Source of the DNA: Acheta domesticus
Lineage: Eukaryota; Arthropoda; Insecta; Orthoptera; Gryllidae
Length of the DNA stretch: 64,000 nucleotides
Reading direction: 5' to 3'
Assembly (NCBI GenBank): GCA_031308135.1
Contig: JAHLJT010008756.1
Coordinates: 107,090,415-107,154,414 of the forward strand
This document shows, piece after piece, positions 10,087 through 21,714 of this stretch. The notes under the pieces are model-generated. The model was not told the DNA's origin. It saw only the letters and a program-made list of their open reading frames with translations, and did no database searches. A program made the translations under genes and the position numbers. How positions within the stretch are numbered: the stretch's first letter is position 1; each line of letters starts with the position of its first letter.

Positions 10087-10470
10087 AAGTGAGAGCGAGA
10101 TGCACCGAGTGAGAGCGAGAGTGAGGTAAAGAGGGTGAGAGAGAGAGATTGAAACTGATATGCAGAGATAGAGAGATTTTGAGAGTAGGAGATACAAAAG
10201 GAAACGAAACCCAGAGAATAAACAACAGAGAGAGCAAATGTCTGCGAAATCATACACTGTATTCTCTATGGCGAAAGAAAGAATCTGATAGAGTGGAGGA
10301 AGGAGAAATGAAATACACAAAATTGAACATTTAGAAAAGATTCAGTTCAACAAGCAAAAGCGAACGAAGGAGGCATAGTAGAAAAAAAAGAATAGAAATG
10401 AAATGACCGACGCGCAAAAGAGCAGAGTCGGTAAATGACAAAAACCGGCGCACACAGGCGATAAAAAGGA
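10087..10470 (+). repeat. Purine-rich tract
   Basis: G/A-rich on the plus strand with GAGAGCGAGA, GAGAGAGAGA and AGGAGAAATG words grading out of the minisatellite. No gene. The minus-strand frames are pyrimidine-coded Ser/Leu/Phe peptides. Confidence 0.6.
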
Positions 10471-10474
10471 TGGT

Positions 10475-10950
10475 CCGAGAGAACGTCCATTAAACTTCTT
10501 TCGTCTGAAAGGTAGCATCAAAGGTAGGTACGGTATTAGACACGGGATAAGGACTTTGCCCACTGGGCGAGCACGCAACCAGATGAGAATACTCTGCTTA
10601 GTGTATCCTCTCTCAATGTGACTTCTGCGTTGTAGATCGCTGAACGTTTTTCTTCGTGGCTGTGTAGAAACACTACTTTACAAAAGTCATTACGTTTAAT
10701 ATACGATGTGAATGAGAATCATACTGTTATGCGCCACAAGTACATACTGTGACAAGAAGGGCGCACGTAATAATTATAAGATCTTGCAACACTACCTTGC
10801 ACATTTGCTTCGGAAGACCATTAAAAATTATTCCCCCAAAATAAATATTTTAAAAACAAATTATTTTCAAGTTATGATGTCTCATACCACCGGTATATAC
10901 ATTTTGTATTTGAAAAGTTTGGTATTGGTTTAGTGGTGAAATGTTGGCAT
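10475..10950. other. Unassigned AT-rich sequence
   Basis: Short open frames only; nothing recognised. Confidence 0.5.
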
Positions 10951-10953
10951 TTA

Positions 10954-11076
10954 AAATTAAATGATCACAGGTGTTGTCTTGTACTTGAAAACTGATGATG
11001 ATGGCTAAGCCATCGAAAGCTGCTCTTAAAATAAATAACATTGTTGGCAATGACAACACCTGTGATCATTTAATTT
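10954..11076. mobile_element. Short fold-back element with perfect 25-bp inverted repeats
   Basis: Arms at 10954-10978 and 11052-11076 are perfect inverted repeats (core AAATGATCACAGGTGTTGTC). The 73-bp interior contains ACTGATGATGATGGCTAAGC and CCATCGAAAGC. Flanks do not show an unambiguous target duplication. It fits a miniature fold-back transposon, and an RNA copy of either strand would form a stable hairpin. Confidence 0.7.
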
Positions 11077-11374
11077 GAAAAGTTGCTGAAGTATTCAATG
11101 TTCACATTTCGGTGTACAATATTGTATTTGAAAACGTGCATTTTCATAATTGTATTTAGATTTTCTATTAAAATTCTTACGAAGTTCAATGTGTCAAATC
11201 TTAAATTATACGATAATTATTAATGTTTCCTTCAGTGAGTAGTCTGTCTCAAAACTCTCTTGACGTGTGAAAAAGAAATAAGAGAAAAACTGAACAGAAA
11301 CGAATTTCGCCACTGCTTATGGACACATACAAATAAAATAATCCAATATATTTCATATATGTGAATAATACCAG

Positions 11375-11417
<43 letters not shown>
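11375..11417. repeat. (ATT)n microsatellite
   Basis: About 14 uninterrupted ATT units. Confidence 0.95.
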
Positions 11418-11419
<2 letters not shown>

Positions 11420-12540
11420 ATAAACTTTTATTCTAAGATTTTTTGTTAGATCGTTAACTCATTTTTTTTGCTTATTAAGTCACACTAATTCTGAAGTGTC
11501 GTTAAAAACGGCAATTCCTAACTGAAACTGTATCAATCTATTTTTTCAGATAATTATGAAGTAATTGTACTGATCTCATACAGAGTTTGGTAGCCTTTTT
11601 ATATTTACTATTATCAAGAATAATGGACATATCGTGAAATATTAAGAATAATAGGAAATATTTATGTACGTAGATTAATTGTAACTATTTGGGACCCGTC
11701 AAAAGTGGTTATGCACACTCACTGATCTTCCCACTTCTTACTGATCTTTGCTTCTCTAACTTCTATCTCACAATCATGCTTATTCGCGACAGCCGACGAA
11801 ACAATAACAGCTTTCGAAGACTCGACTGCAACTTTAACAAAAATAAAGAAGAAATGGCGACCGACCAGCGTTCATTCAATTAATTCTAATATAATTATTA
11901 TATATAGTAGTATTTAATAAAATCTGTTAATAAGAACAAGAAATAACACCTTTACATCTCACTACTTTTCATTTTCATCCCCGCCATTTATCTTGCACTA
12001 AACCCCTAGGACTAATGATCTAAGCGGTTTACCCACTTAAAATCAATGTACACTCACGCAATAATGCAGTTAAAACGAACGTTTATGGCTTTCGTTGATA
12101 AAGCACTATATCGATTCGTAGTACGAATTCACAACGCTAAATTGGGTCCCATAAAGCATTTTGAACTTTATAGAATACAACCACTTTCGTGCTTTTGGCT
12201 ATTTTGTCCCTCCTGGTGCAAAAGGTCTGCGATGTAGAAAGTAGGGATTCAACATCGCCAACAAAACACGGATGTTTCTAAACTAGATTGTTTCTAAACG
12301 TTGAAATTTACGTTGGGAAATTTACTAATTTGAAAGTGTATCGTTTAATAATTTATAATTGAGATTTAACTGACAATTCCAAGCCTTCACATCATCAGGA
12401 CAATAACAAAAACGTGGATTATCGGAAACGATAATTCAAAAATTATCTAGGTTTCTCACTTGACGTAAACATGATTTTATAAATTTGTACATTCCCGTAT
12501 ACATACGTATATATAAAGTAATACACGTAGTATGGGGAAC
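11418..12540. other. AT-rich sequence, nothing recognised
   Basis: Small open frames at 11689-11883 and 12046-12237 show no domain or splice context. Confidence 0.5.
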
Positions 12541-13760
12541 GTTATGTAATGCTACGGAAGATCGATTTTGAGATTTCAACGGAAATACACATTTTGGGGT
12601 CCCCTAATACTGAATAAATGTTGTCGTTTTTTCCCAAACGTCCGTCTGTCGGTTTGTGAACACCACTAGCACCTAAATTACACGTACGATTTTTTCCAAA
12701 TTGAAAAAGTCCCTGTCCATCTGGCTCAAGTAGAAGCTTTGAGATCTTGAAAAACTTTCTTTAAAATAGGGGATACTTCACATGAAGCCCCTCGGACATT
12801 TCAAAATTTTCTCAAAAACGGCTCCAAATTGTTTCTTTAAATTTCTTGTAAGAATAGAGTAAAATGCACTTATTAAAGGCATAGGTCCCATTTTCCCGGT
12901 TAACTCTGAATTTTCGAAAATTAAAAGAGGTTAAATTCTTTTCTGCGTCTTCCTACGATTACAAAATTGAAGATACAGCTTTTTCCTTCACATAAAATTC
13001 GTTTGTTCATAATTACTTCTTTCATTAAGGTCAGGTACATTTCGTTGTTTTTGACGTTTTTGCACAATATGGCGCGAAATATTTGCAATTTAAAAAAAGT
13101 ACAAAACAAGATCTGGAAAACGGCTATTCTTTAAACTTTTGGTAGGAATAGTACTAAATGTACTCTAAGAGATGACATACACATCAATGTGCTCAATTGT
13201 TTTATTTTTTCAAACATTGTAAAAATGTAATTTTTTACGTCTGTTACGTCGTAAATATTTACATTAGCGGCGAATTTGTTCACATTGTTGTATTTATAAG
13301 TACATGTGGTTTAAATATACTTCAAACAAATTTTCCCGAAAACTTAACCATTTTCTGTGAAAGCTGTCAAATGTCCGCCTTTTCAGAGACGTTAAAACGC
13401 CATTTTCGTATAAATAGCTCCAATATTTTTCAAACTTTTCTAACGACTAATTGTACTCTTTAATATGACGTAATGTCATTTTGGGATATTTGTTTTTTTA
13501 AAAATTACACAAATTGTTTTAAAGATCTCTCACACCGTTAATATGCACATTTACATCAATTTGTCAAGACTATTGTATTTGTTAAAGTGATACAAATGAT
13601 TTTAAATGAAGATCTTCGAAAATTCAAAAATTTTCTGTGAAAAAGAGCTTAAAATTTCGAATTTACAGTAGTGCTTAACACCATTTTTTTAAAAACGGCT
13701 GCACATTTTTCAAGAAAATTGCCATTTGGGAAGATGTTTTACTGTTCTTTAATATTCTTA
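12541..13760. repeat. Decayed tandem repeat, unit about 270-300 bp
   Basis: The landmark AAAACGGCT (or AAAACGCC) recurs at about 12815, 13117, 13394 and 13691. Each copy is followed by similar TTTAAATTTCT/TTTAAACTTTT blocks and a GTACTCT- or AATGCAC-like segment. Spacing is 273-302 bp. A related single unit appears near 42670 (CCGGCTCCAAATTTTTTCTT), and part of one near 700-790. It looks like an old satellite or dispersed tandem family; identity between units is low. Confidence 0.5.
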
Positions 13761-14754
13761 AAATTATATTTCCGATCTACTATTAGGAAACCGAAAAATT
13801 AAGAAAATGTAAAAAAGTACTTTGAGTGGCGATGCATGGCAGCTGGAACGAAGTATGTGGCAAGTGCGAATATCTAGCCGACACCAAAGAAATAGAAAAC
13901 TAATATAGGAAGTCCCGTGCCATTCTGTAACACCCAGTAGTTCAGCCTTTGATCGCTTTGGTCTCAAGAATATTCAGTTTATGGATACATGAAAATTATT
14001 ATTAAATTTTTTATGATGGTCATTTTTTATTTAAAAATATTGACCATGTAAAAAACATCAAACTCAAATCATAGATATTACAAACTTCGGCTTGAAAATA
14101 TCGATGTGATTGTATGGATGATTTTATAAACAACATCGATGTTTTGAAAACGTCGACATCAATGTCACGCTCCCAAGTTGTAAGTCCAAACGTGTTGTTA
14201 CGCTTCTAGCAGACATACAAGACCGTGAACACTGCGATTAGTGTCAGCAGTCTGTTAGGTCGCCATGAAGAAACGACTAGGGAACAGATAACGAATTCAT
14301 TAACTCGCGTTTTATGCACGTTGTTCCTGTTGATGTTCCGTTTCTCCTTGGACTAGTTCCAGTGCCATTTGAGGTTTACCGATCCTGAAAAAGGGTTAAA
14401 AGTGGACTTACGTTCAGGCGCTGCAGTAATCTATAGTACATCATAGAAGGACTAAGGAGTTTCTCTGTAAAAAACCTAATTATGCGAAAGATTAACTTCA
14501 CGATTAGGGATAAAACAACAATTCTTCTTCAGAGATAATGCACAAAACCATACTTCCACGAGTTTTTGTAGAATAACTGTACGACAACTCTCAGTTGTAT
14601 TATTCCACTATCGTTCCCTCAAATTCGAGACTTGCTTCAACTTATAAATAATACATTGTAATAAGGATATTTCAAAGTTATTATAATTCCGGTTTCAGTG
14701 TTAGACTTGCTGAGCAATTACCGACACTAAGAGCTGGAGATCAAAAAACTAGTT
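13761..14754. other. AT-rich sequence, nothing recognised
   Basis: No convincing gene or repeat. Confidence 0.5.
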
Positions 14755-15300
14755 TGATTGATTCATCATCCATTGATGGATTAGCATTACGATCGTCAGC
14801 TGCTAAGGTCATTAGTCCCGTAAGTTTAGTGCACTTTTATCGCGGGGAGGGTGTGGTGATATTTCCCCGCTGATGAGCGAGATCGGGCGCGATCGACGTC
14901 GGCTTGCGGGGATTTCTCCGACCAGAAACCTGCCATCAACGGGGCACCGCCCCAACCGGGACCAGCTTTAAGCTTCCGACATGTGTGGTAGAGGAGTCCA
15001 TGTAAGTGTACGTGTGTGAAAGTAAGGGTGAGGATAGGATAAGAAAGAGGAAGGAAAGATCGCGCGCGCTCCGTTTCTTAGGGTTCCGTGCTTTCGGCTT
15101 GATGGTGATCGAAGAAAACACAGAAAACTACCGATCAATGCAGCCAGCCGCTAGACTTTTCCTCCAGGTAGCGGCTGAATTCAACCTAGCTATCTACCTA
15201 GTGTCGAAAATCCTGCCACCATTGGGAATCGGAGCCTAGGGTCCTTCCGGACACAGCACTCCAGTGATATCAACTGATGCCCTGAGCCATCTAAACCGGT
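14755..15300 (-). mobile_element. AATC-tailed dispersed element, near full length
   Basis: Plus-strand order: GATTGATT tail, GCTAAGGTCATTAGTCCCGT, GGGGCACCGCCCCAACCGGG, CCGACATGTGTGGTAG, GAAAGATCGCGCGCG, CTACCGATCAATGCAGCC, GTGTCGAAAATCCTGCCACC, then CACTCCAGTGATATCAACTG. This is one of the most complete copies and useful for a consensus. The frame at 15006-15239 is inside it and is not a gene. Confidence 0.8.
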
Positions 15301-16650
15301 AAACTAGTTGTGTTTGAATTTGGCAACGAAAACTGAATACATTTCAATATCATAGAATGTTGAGATAAACAACCAAAGCAAAATTGCTTCACAGTGTACG
15401 TTGCATGGCCGGTAGATTGATTTCTCTATTACCTATCAACGACTGAGTTTTACTGGTCCCTGTGTAATGAATTATATATATTGACATTGTTAATACAGTA
15501 GTATTTGTACATTGCATTTCTCGCTCTCTTTCTTTTAAGAACATTATTTACAACATTTATATTTTGTGTAGAAGCCCATGAAACCTCTGAAAAAAACACT
15601 ATCTGCATCTCCATTTACTGTGGTTCATGTCTCAAGATCATTGCAGTGGAATAACAATATACTTACACATTTGTATCGAAACTGGTATTTGAAAACTGTG
15701 TTTTTCCTGTTACGAATTTGTATAAAAAGCTAATACCAAATTTCTAACAAGAAGTAATATGAACAATACTGCAAGCGAGAAAACGAAGATGTGTGAAATA
15801 TTTCACGGGTCACTAAATATAAATAGTTTTATTGTCTAATAGATTTGTAGAATGTGGTAGTGCGTCGTTATGAATATTTCTTAGAATGAATTGAACCACT
15901 GATTCACTAGAGCTACGTAACACAGAACTGCATCTGTTGCACAGTAGCTTTTGCGTGTTACCAACTGTCCGATAGACGGTTTCTTGCAGTTGCAGATCCA
16001 GGTGCATGGTGAAACCAGTTTATTTACGTTGAAACCAGAATGTTGGAGCGTTTGTTTTTCACTGCTTGGGAAGAACGAGCGTTCACTCAAACAGAAACAA
16101 AAGAACAACGGAGCGCGCTCGTCGACCCCCGTCTTCCACCGCTCTCCCCCTCTCGATGCCCCTAACAGCTGCGAAGGCGCGCGAATAAAACAAACGACTG
16201 CACTTGGCCGTACACTTCCGTATTCGCCCACTGCTGGTAAATACGCTGGCCCCTCCACCGTAGTTCAGGACAGTGGGTGCCAAAACTTTCTCTAACGATA
16301 ATGAAAATGCTGATAATGTGTGTGCCATACTCACTACTGAGCACAGGCGAGTTTAGAATTGTTTTTGTTTTCCTTCTCCTAACAGGTGACCAAATGTAAT
16401 GTACTGCTATTGCCTTCCAGCGCCATACCATGCCATTGCATAGTGTGACATGAGAGGATTAGCGGTGTTTGATGAGAATGATGATTATGTACGAGGATAA
16501 TGGGTTAGAGAGGCACGTAAGCCAAACATGTTACAATGACACCGTGAAAATAGCCATGACTTATTTCGGACTCTACTAGCTTTATGGCGCAGTGAAAAAA
16601 ACCGTTGACGCGGCGGCGTCTCTGACAGCGTGGTTTGATTCTCACAGTAG
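15301..16650. other. Unassigned sequence with a small GC-moderate pocket
   Basis: Bases 16080-16260 are GC-moderate and include GGCGCGCGAATAAAACAAAC (about 16176), another AT core in CpG-rich DNA. At 16365-16388 the plus strand has an excellent 3' splice-like TTCCTTCTCCTAACAG, but no donor gives a convincing exon after it. No domain is visible in the frames at 15881-16431. Confidence 0.3.
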
Positions 16651-16654
16651 CGAA

Positions 16655-17105
16655 TTATTGATGCTGGCTAGATAGGTCAAATTCAATCGCCACCTGAAGG
16701 AGAATTCTAGCGACCAGTTTTTTGATCTGATCAGTACTTTGCGTGGGTTTTTTTCTTCAATCAAAACCAGGCTAATGACCAGCACTACACAACAAACAGG
16801 CAAAGGTCCGCGCGCGATCATCATCCTCCTCATCCTTCCGCTATCAGGCTAAGGTCCGCGCGTCCTCCCATCCTTGTGCTATCCTCTCTCCTTACACACA
16901 TACGTATTTACACTTACCCATACATACACTAATTAGAATGCATATCGGGAGACCAGTCGGAAGATGTGAGCTAGCCCCGACTGGAATGGTACCCCGCCGA
17001 GGGAATTGGAAAGGGAAAATTCTTCACAAGCCGACGAATAGAACACCGCTACCTCACGGATGTAACATGCATTGCATTCGCGAGTCTAATGAACAAATGA
17101 GATGA
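16655..17105 (+). mobile_element. AATC-tailed dispersed element, diverged, head missing
   Basis: GGCTAGATAGGTCAAATTCA, GGAGAATTCTAGCG, GGTCCGCGCGCGATC, GGGAGACCAGTCGGAAG and ACCTCACGGATGTAACATGC follow family order. An internal duplication of the AGGTCCGCGCG segment occurs at about 16804 and 16851. Confidence 0.7.
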
Positions 17106-17189
17106 CGCTCGCTACTCGGGACTCGAACTCGTCGCTTTCTACTCCGCGTACTCGGGGAAAATTTCAGATCGGGAGAGGGGGCTCACGAT

Positions 17190-17735
17190 AACAACTGATA
17201 TCACTGCAGTGCCTCTGACCGAAAGGTCCTAGTTTCGAGTTCCGACGGTGGCAGGATTTTCGACAATAGCTAAAGAGTTGGGGCGAATTCACCCGCTGTC
17301 TGGAGGAGAACTCTAGCGGCCGACTGCTCTGATCGGTAGTTTACCGTGGTTTCTCCGATCAACACCAGGCGAATGCCGGAGCAGTACCATAACAAAGGGC
17401 TACGGATCCGCATGCAATCTCTCCTTCCTCTTCTTTATCCCATCCTCACTCTTCCTTACAAACACTTTTACGAGGCACTACACTACACTAACACACATAC
17501 CGGGAGGCCGGTCGGGAGCTTAAAGCTTGTCTCGGCTGAGTCGATGCCCCGCTGGCGGGAGATACCTGGTCGTGGGAAATTCTTGCCGGTGGTAGGTCGG
17601 CGCCGGATATCACCATCCAGCAGGAAAAGATCACCGCCACCTCTCGCTATTAAAACATGCATTACACTTACGGGACTAATGACCTTAGCAGAGGACGCGC
17701 CTGCAATCACTAATCAATTAATCAAAAAGCGAAAC
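17190..17735 (+). mobile_element. AATC-tailed dispersed element, near full length with head
   Basis: Begins ACTGATATCACTGCAGTGCC, then CTGACCGAAAGGTCCTAG and TTTCGAGTTCC (B-box-like), GGTGGCAGGATTTTCGAC, GAGAACTCTAGCGGCCGACT, the CCTTCC pyrimidine block, CGGGAGGCCGGTCGGGAGCT and ACTTACGGGACTAATGACC, and ends AATCAATTAATCA. It lies in direct tandem with the copy at 16655. Confidence 0.8.
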
Positions 17736-17739
17736 ATCA

Positions 17740-18790
17740 AGTCCCTTCGGCTCCGAGGCCAGCTCTTTATTAATCCACTGTCTCTATTTCTACTGCAGGT
17801 GTTTCATCGCTTCATTAACAATGATTTCGTTCAATCCCGAGACGAAAAAAACTGCATGACGTGTTCCTAAGGAAGTTCATTTGAATACGAATGGAATTAA
17901 CATTTTCGAGAACGTGGGCTCCACTGCGTTCTGCATAGTTCTGCAACCGTCTCAACATCTGATGGCTCTGTTGAGTACAGTGTAATGCATACTGCTTTTT
18001 TTTATTATTACGTACCTTTATACAGCCTATTTATTCTGACACTGAAACCAGAACGTTTAGTCCTCCAACATCAAAATCAGTCTATTGGTTCAAAAGCTAT
18101 GAACGATTACAAAATACATGAAGATTAATTAAGAAAATTAAGAACGTTCAATAATACTGAAAATAGCGCACAGCAATTAGAAAAGAACAGACCGCAAAAC
18201 GGATGTAATGTCTAAATATTTGTACAACTACAAGGCATAGATATGTTACGTACGTTGCGAGTCAAAATTCAGAATCCTACTCGGAGACAGTGTGTAATCC
18301 ACCCGACGACTTTAATGAACATATTTTGAGTCAGAGTGTACCAAACTGTTGGAAAGGCTCTGTGCAAATGTTATGATTTTATTTCCCCGTTTTTAATTTC
18401 CAAGAACGTCTCTCCATATGCCACAGAGCGGAAACACTGCCGAGTTTACTCATATGGCACAAGGAATAAATGCATTCACGAAAAAAGTATTGTGTTATCA
18501 GGAAAAATGCACTGATAGTTAAAAACAATTTGGAACAATTGACCAAAAATCGCAGTAAACCGACGGAAATGGATTTAATTTTGCCTACAATGATATATTT
18601 TTCGCTTGAATTAATTGTTAAAATCCAATTTCAAGTAGTTTTCATTTCCTGCAATTTATTAAATCTTACAGATACAAACGTAGTTTCTCGTTCCGTTATA
18701 TTACGTGTGGTAGAAATTAACTCATAAGATGCAGTAAGCAGAAAAAAGGCAAAGCTAATATGTTATTAATTACGTAATGATGATTTTCTA
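17740..18790. other. AT-rich sequence, nothing recognised
   Basis: A pyrimidine-rich TCTATTTCTACTGCAG at 17783-17798 resembles a 3' splice site, but the following frame has no recognised content. Confidence 0.45.
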
Positions 18791-19240
18791 TAAGGTAACG
18801 GGGAGTGATAACATTGCCACGCCTTTGTTTCTTTTAAAGTTCTACTTCGTTACATCACTCTTCAGAATAATTATTTTATCAATTTAATCCTTCACAAAAG
18901 TATAATATTTCTTCAAAATATTGAAGTCATAGCTTACAATTCCAAAGATTTTATGATTTTATTTTTTTAAGCAAGCAAAGTGACCTTGTTGCCCTGCAGG
19001 GGTCAACATTGCCACCTATATTTAGAAGTCTCTGTTTAAACGTGTGAGAATTGTATGGGAAAACGAAACACATAAATTGCATCAGAAGATATTTTATGAA
19101 TATTTATCTTTCGTTTTTGACCATTTAAATACACTAAACAGTGATAAATTCTTAATTGTGGAACTTAGTCTAAATAGGTTATTAACTATTTTACATCGTG
19201 ATAAAATGCAATAGGGAAAAAGTGTTTTCTCCTTTTTATA

Positions 19241-19454
19241 TTATTTTGGTCTGGGGAGCTCAGCAACAATATCGTATTTTGGCACAACACACGCATCCAT
19301 GTCATTTAAAGTAGTCCTATTAATTCCATACATTTCAGTAGTGATTTCCTACTTAATTTTCCACCATTTCTATTTTCCATTGCTTGGTGCATTTTAACGT
19401 CATCATGGGTTTGTAAACCTTATATACTAGATTTTTTATTTGTCTACGTGGCAT
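19241..19454 (-). pseudogene. pogo-like transposase N-terminal fragment, frameshifted
   Basis: An ATG at 19454 opens a basic peptide (MPRRQIKN...). One frame then reads NGGKLSRKSLLK and, after a single-frame shift, YGINRTTLND. Together these match the CENP-B/Psq-type helix-turn-helix of pogo transposases, where a SRRKAA-like helix is followed by YGINRTTL. A stop closes the frame at 19241-19243 after ELPRPK. The DDE catalytic domain is absent, so this is a dead relic inside the 1.2-kb element. Confidence 0.55.
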
Positions 19455-19667
19455 TCTCTCTAAAACAAGACAAAGTAAATTAATGATGTGCATCTCAAAG
19501 TTACAGTGCAAGTATGGTGGCAACAAAAAAGTAATTTTGTATCAAATTCAATTAATCAAGGTTTACACTTTATAAGTCATATGCTTTAGAAATGATATAT
19601 ACACTCACAAATGTTAATTGTTTGAATGTAAGATTTTTTTCTCAAAGGATATAAATGTAGGGTAAGA

Positions 19668-19740
19668 TGGCCAGTCCAGTAAGGTATTAGGATAGGGATA
19701 GGTATTAGAATAGGTATTAGGATGGCCAGTAAGGTAAGGA
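19668..19740 (+). repeat. Short internal repeats of a GATAGGTATTAG type
   Basis: Several imperfect copies of AGGTATTAGGAT and GGCCAGTAAGGTA lie inside the pogo-like element, probably a local slippage product. Confidence 0.5.
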
Positions 19741-20111
19741 CATAGCTTGCCTAGGATATGACATATTGACTTTTCTGTGTCGTTTATTTCAACTCAATTA
19801 ACTCCAAATTAACCAAGTTTCGATTACGAGATTTCGTTGCGTCACAATACATCATATTTACGGACACTTTAGGTTACAACTGTAATTAGTGCAACAAACG
19901 ATTGTACGATTGTACATGTTTCTAAGAGACATGTTTCTAAGAGCTAACTATCGGAACTTAACTTTTTCGAAGTTGTGGCATTGTTTCACCCCTGGCAGTG
20001 TTACCCGTCGTTACCTTACGTAATAACCAGCACACACGAATTATACTAGCCAAAATAGTCGAAAATGGTATGCACTAATTGTAAAAACTGGCGCAATTTG
20101 TTTTGAAATCA

Positions 20112-20193
20112 CTACACAGCAGCATCACACGAGACTTTGATGTCCTTGATGGCCATGGCGTGATCCGAACCCCCGAAGAGAATCACGAAAACC
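20112..20193 (-). CDS. Candidate terminal exon resembling the end of a MAM domain
   Basis: On the minus strand a splice-like CCGGTTCTGAAAG ends at 20194; the exon continues in frame for 26 codons to a TAG at 20112-20114. The same frame is open further upstream for about 20 codons. The residues (VFVILFGG, then HAMAIKDIKVSC) resemble the last strand and cysteine of a MAM domain (FxVxFxG...IAIDDIxxxC). No poly(A) signal follows closely, and the pogo-like element begins just downstream. It may be a real exon or a fragment of a decayed gene. The match is short and from memory. Confidence 0.3.
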
Positions 20194-20199
20194 CTTTCA

Positions 20200-20674
20200 G
20201 AACCGGAGTACGTTTTGCGCCCAATTGGAAGCCTTTTTAGCGGGTTTTGGCGTCACATGTAAAACGCACGTTAAATGAAAGAGTGCTGCTAAACCTTTAA
20301 CTGAAACTTCCTCCAACTATATCAAAAACTATCCTCACTGTTAACCATAGGGCTGCGGAAAAGGTAGGAGCCAGGGGGCCTTAGCACCCCTGATGACAAT
20401 GAAAGTAGACCCATAACAAACAATTCAAGAGCACCAAACGACGAGAATGCATCGCCCTATTTTCTAACAGCAGTCTCATCCTAATACCAAAACCATTGTC
20501 TAGTTTACTTTAAACCTAAACCACTGTTTAGATGCAGTAGAAAGTTAACTTACAGAATTTACTGAAGAAGAATACGGTTCGGATTTTGAAGTTAAAGAAA
20601 GGGCACTTCACTTTTTCTCAAATAGAGTTTGACGAGAGATTTTCTTGACAGATTTAGGTCGTTAAAAAATGCCG
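20200..20674. other. Unassigned sequence
   Basis: Contains CAGGGGGCCTTAGCACCCCTG (about 20372), a small interrupted palindrome. Nothing else recognised. Confidence 0.4.
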
Positions 20675-20945
20675 GGCACCTTGTATAAAACCGCCCCTGG
20701 TGCAACGCATGCTGACTTTAGGAGCTCCCGGTATGACGCCGTACCTCGTCGTGCCTCCTGCGCCCTCCGGCGAGGCCCCGCCCCGGCGCGGGCGACCGGG
20801 AGCGGAGGTTCAGCTGTCGCCGGAGGAAGCATAAATCTCGGCGGCAGGAGCTCGGCAGGTCGCTGGCCGTGACCGCCACCGGCCACGCACGCCCAGGCAG
20901 ACAGGTCGCGGCGCTCAGCCGCACACGCCCGCAGGCCTTTCACGT
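20675..20945. promoter_or_regulatory. GC/CpG-rich pocket with TATAAAA and CATAAATC cores
   Basis: A CpG-rich pocket containing CTTGTATAAAACCGCC (20681-20696) and GAAGCATAAATCTCGG (about 20826). Short frames on both strands. It is followed directly by an AATC-tailed element copy. Candidate regulatory pocket. Confidence 0.35.
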
Positions 20946-20949
20946 TGAT

Positions 20950-21285
20950 GCATTGGCTGATTGGTGATTCCGGGCGCGACAACTGCTAAGGTCGTAAGTC
21001 ACAAATGGGAAGTGCGTGTAAGTGTGTGTGTGTAAGTAAGGATAGGACAAGGAAGGGGAAGGAAAGATTGCGCGCGGTTCCTGGCCTGTTTGTTGTGGTA
21101 CTGGTACGGCTTTCTTCTGGTGTTGATCGGAGACGTCGAGAGACGTCGGAACATGGAAAACAACTGATCAAAGCAGCCGGCCGATAGAATTCTCCTCTAG
21201 ACTGCAACAGAATCCGACCTAGCTAGTATCGACCTCGCGGTCAGAGGCACTGCAGTGATATCAATTGATCCTGAGCTTTTTACAT
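20950..21285 (-). mobile_element. AATC-tailed dispersed element with an internal deletion
   Basis: GGCTGATTGGTGATTCCGGG and CAACTGCTAAGGTCGTAAGT at the tail join directly to GTGCGTGTAAGTGTGTGTGT. The central GGTGCCCCGC and GGGAGACCAGTC blocks are missing. Head side retained to GGCACTGCAGTGATATCAAT. Confidence 0.75.
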
Positions 21286-21289
21286 GATT

Positions 21290-21644
21290 TTTAGCGTGTA
21301 TCATTTGAATTTCACAAGCACGAAGAAACTTATGATTCTATCGATATAGCAATTATAAGGTTTAGTAGGGATGAAAACAAACCCATGGTTAATGGATGTT
21401 TCTCTTTCGCTTCATAACAGTTGATGACGTTGGTGGTGATCGCTTCCTCTTACTAAGTGATAAGTACAATTTTATTAAAAATATGTTTTCAATAAGTATT
21501 GTGACTTCTACATTGGAATATTGGTGTTTTCAATATCACTTGATAAAGCGAACAGCATCTGAAATGTCACGAACTGTTACGAAGTGAAAAAAAAAAACAC
21601 CTACAAATTTTTATTCCAACTGTACCCTTACCCAAACCCTTTCG

Positions 21645-21645
<1 letters not shown>
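21290..21645. other. Unassigned AT-rich sequence
   Basis: Nothing recognised. Confidence 0.5.
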
Positions 21646-21704
<59 letters not shown>

Positions 21705-21712
21705 CAGATAGA
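21646..21712. repeat. (TA)n microsatellite followed by TAGA-type repeats
   Basis: About 48 bp of alternating TA followed by AAATAGATAGACAGATAGAT. Confidence 0.95.
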
Positions 21713-21714
21713 TA

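Larger units (their letters stand above)
18793..20016 (-). mobile_element. Degenerate pogo/Tigger-like DNA transposon
   Basis: The ends are AGGTAACG...CGTTACCT, flanked by TA on both sides (18791-18792 and 20017-20018), with imperfect subterminal matches. The word ATTGCCAC (or a one-base variant) recurs near both ends and internally (about 18822, 19006, 19975), as expected for transposase-binding sites. The interior carries a broken transposase start on the minus strand (19241-19454). TA duplication and an N-terminal helix-turn-helix relic place it with the pogo branch of Tc1/mariner. Confidence 0.6.

Noticed and set aside
9303..10320. Long overlapping minus-strand frames (up to 316 codons)
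   Set aside because: They run through the 26-bp minisatellite, which is open in all minus frames by composition, and into CpG-rich DNA.
15006..15239. 77-codon plus-strand frame as a gene
   Set aside because: It lies wholly in an AATC-tailed dispersed element; similar frames appear in other copies (35009, 21005).
16365..16390. Strong plus-strand acceptor CCTTCTCCTAACAG followed by GTGACC
   Set aside because: GTGACC is a poor donor, so it is not a convincing ratchet point, and no exon follows.
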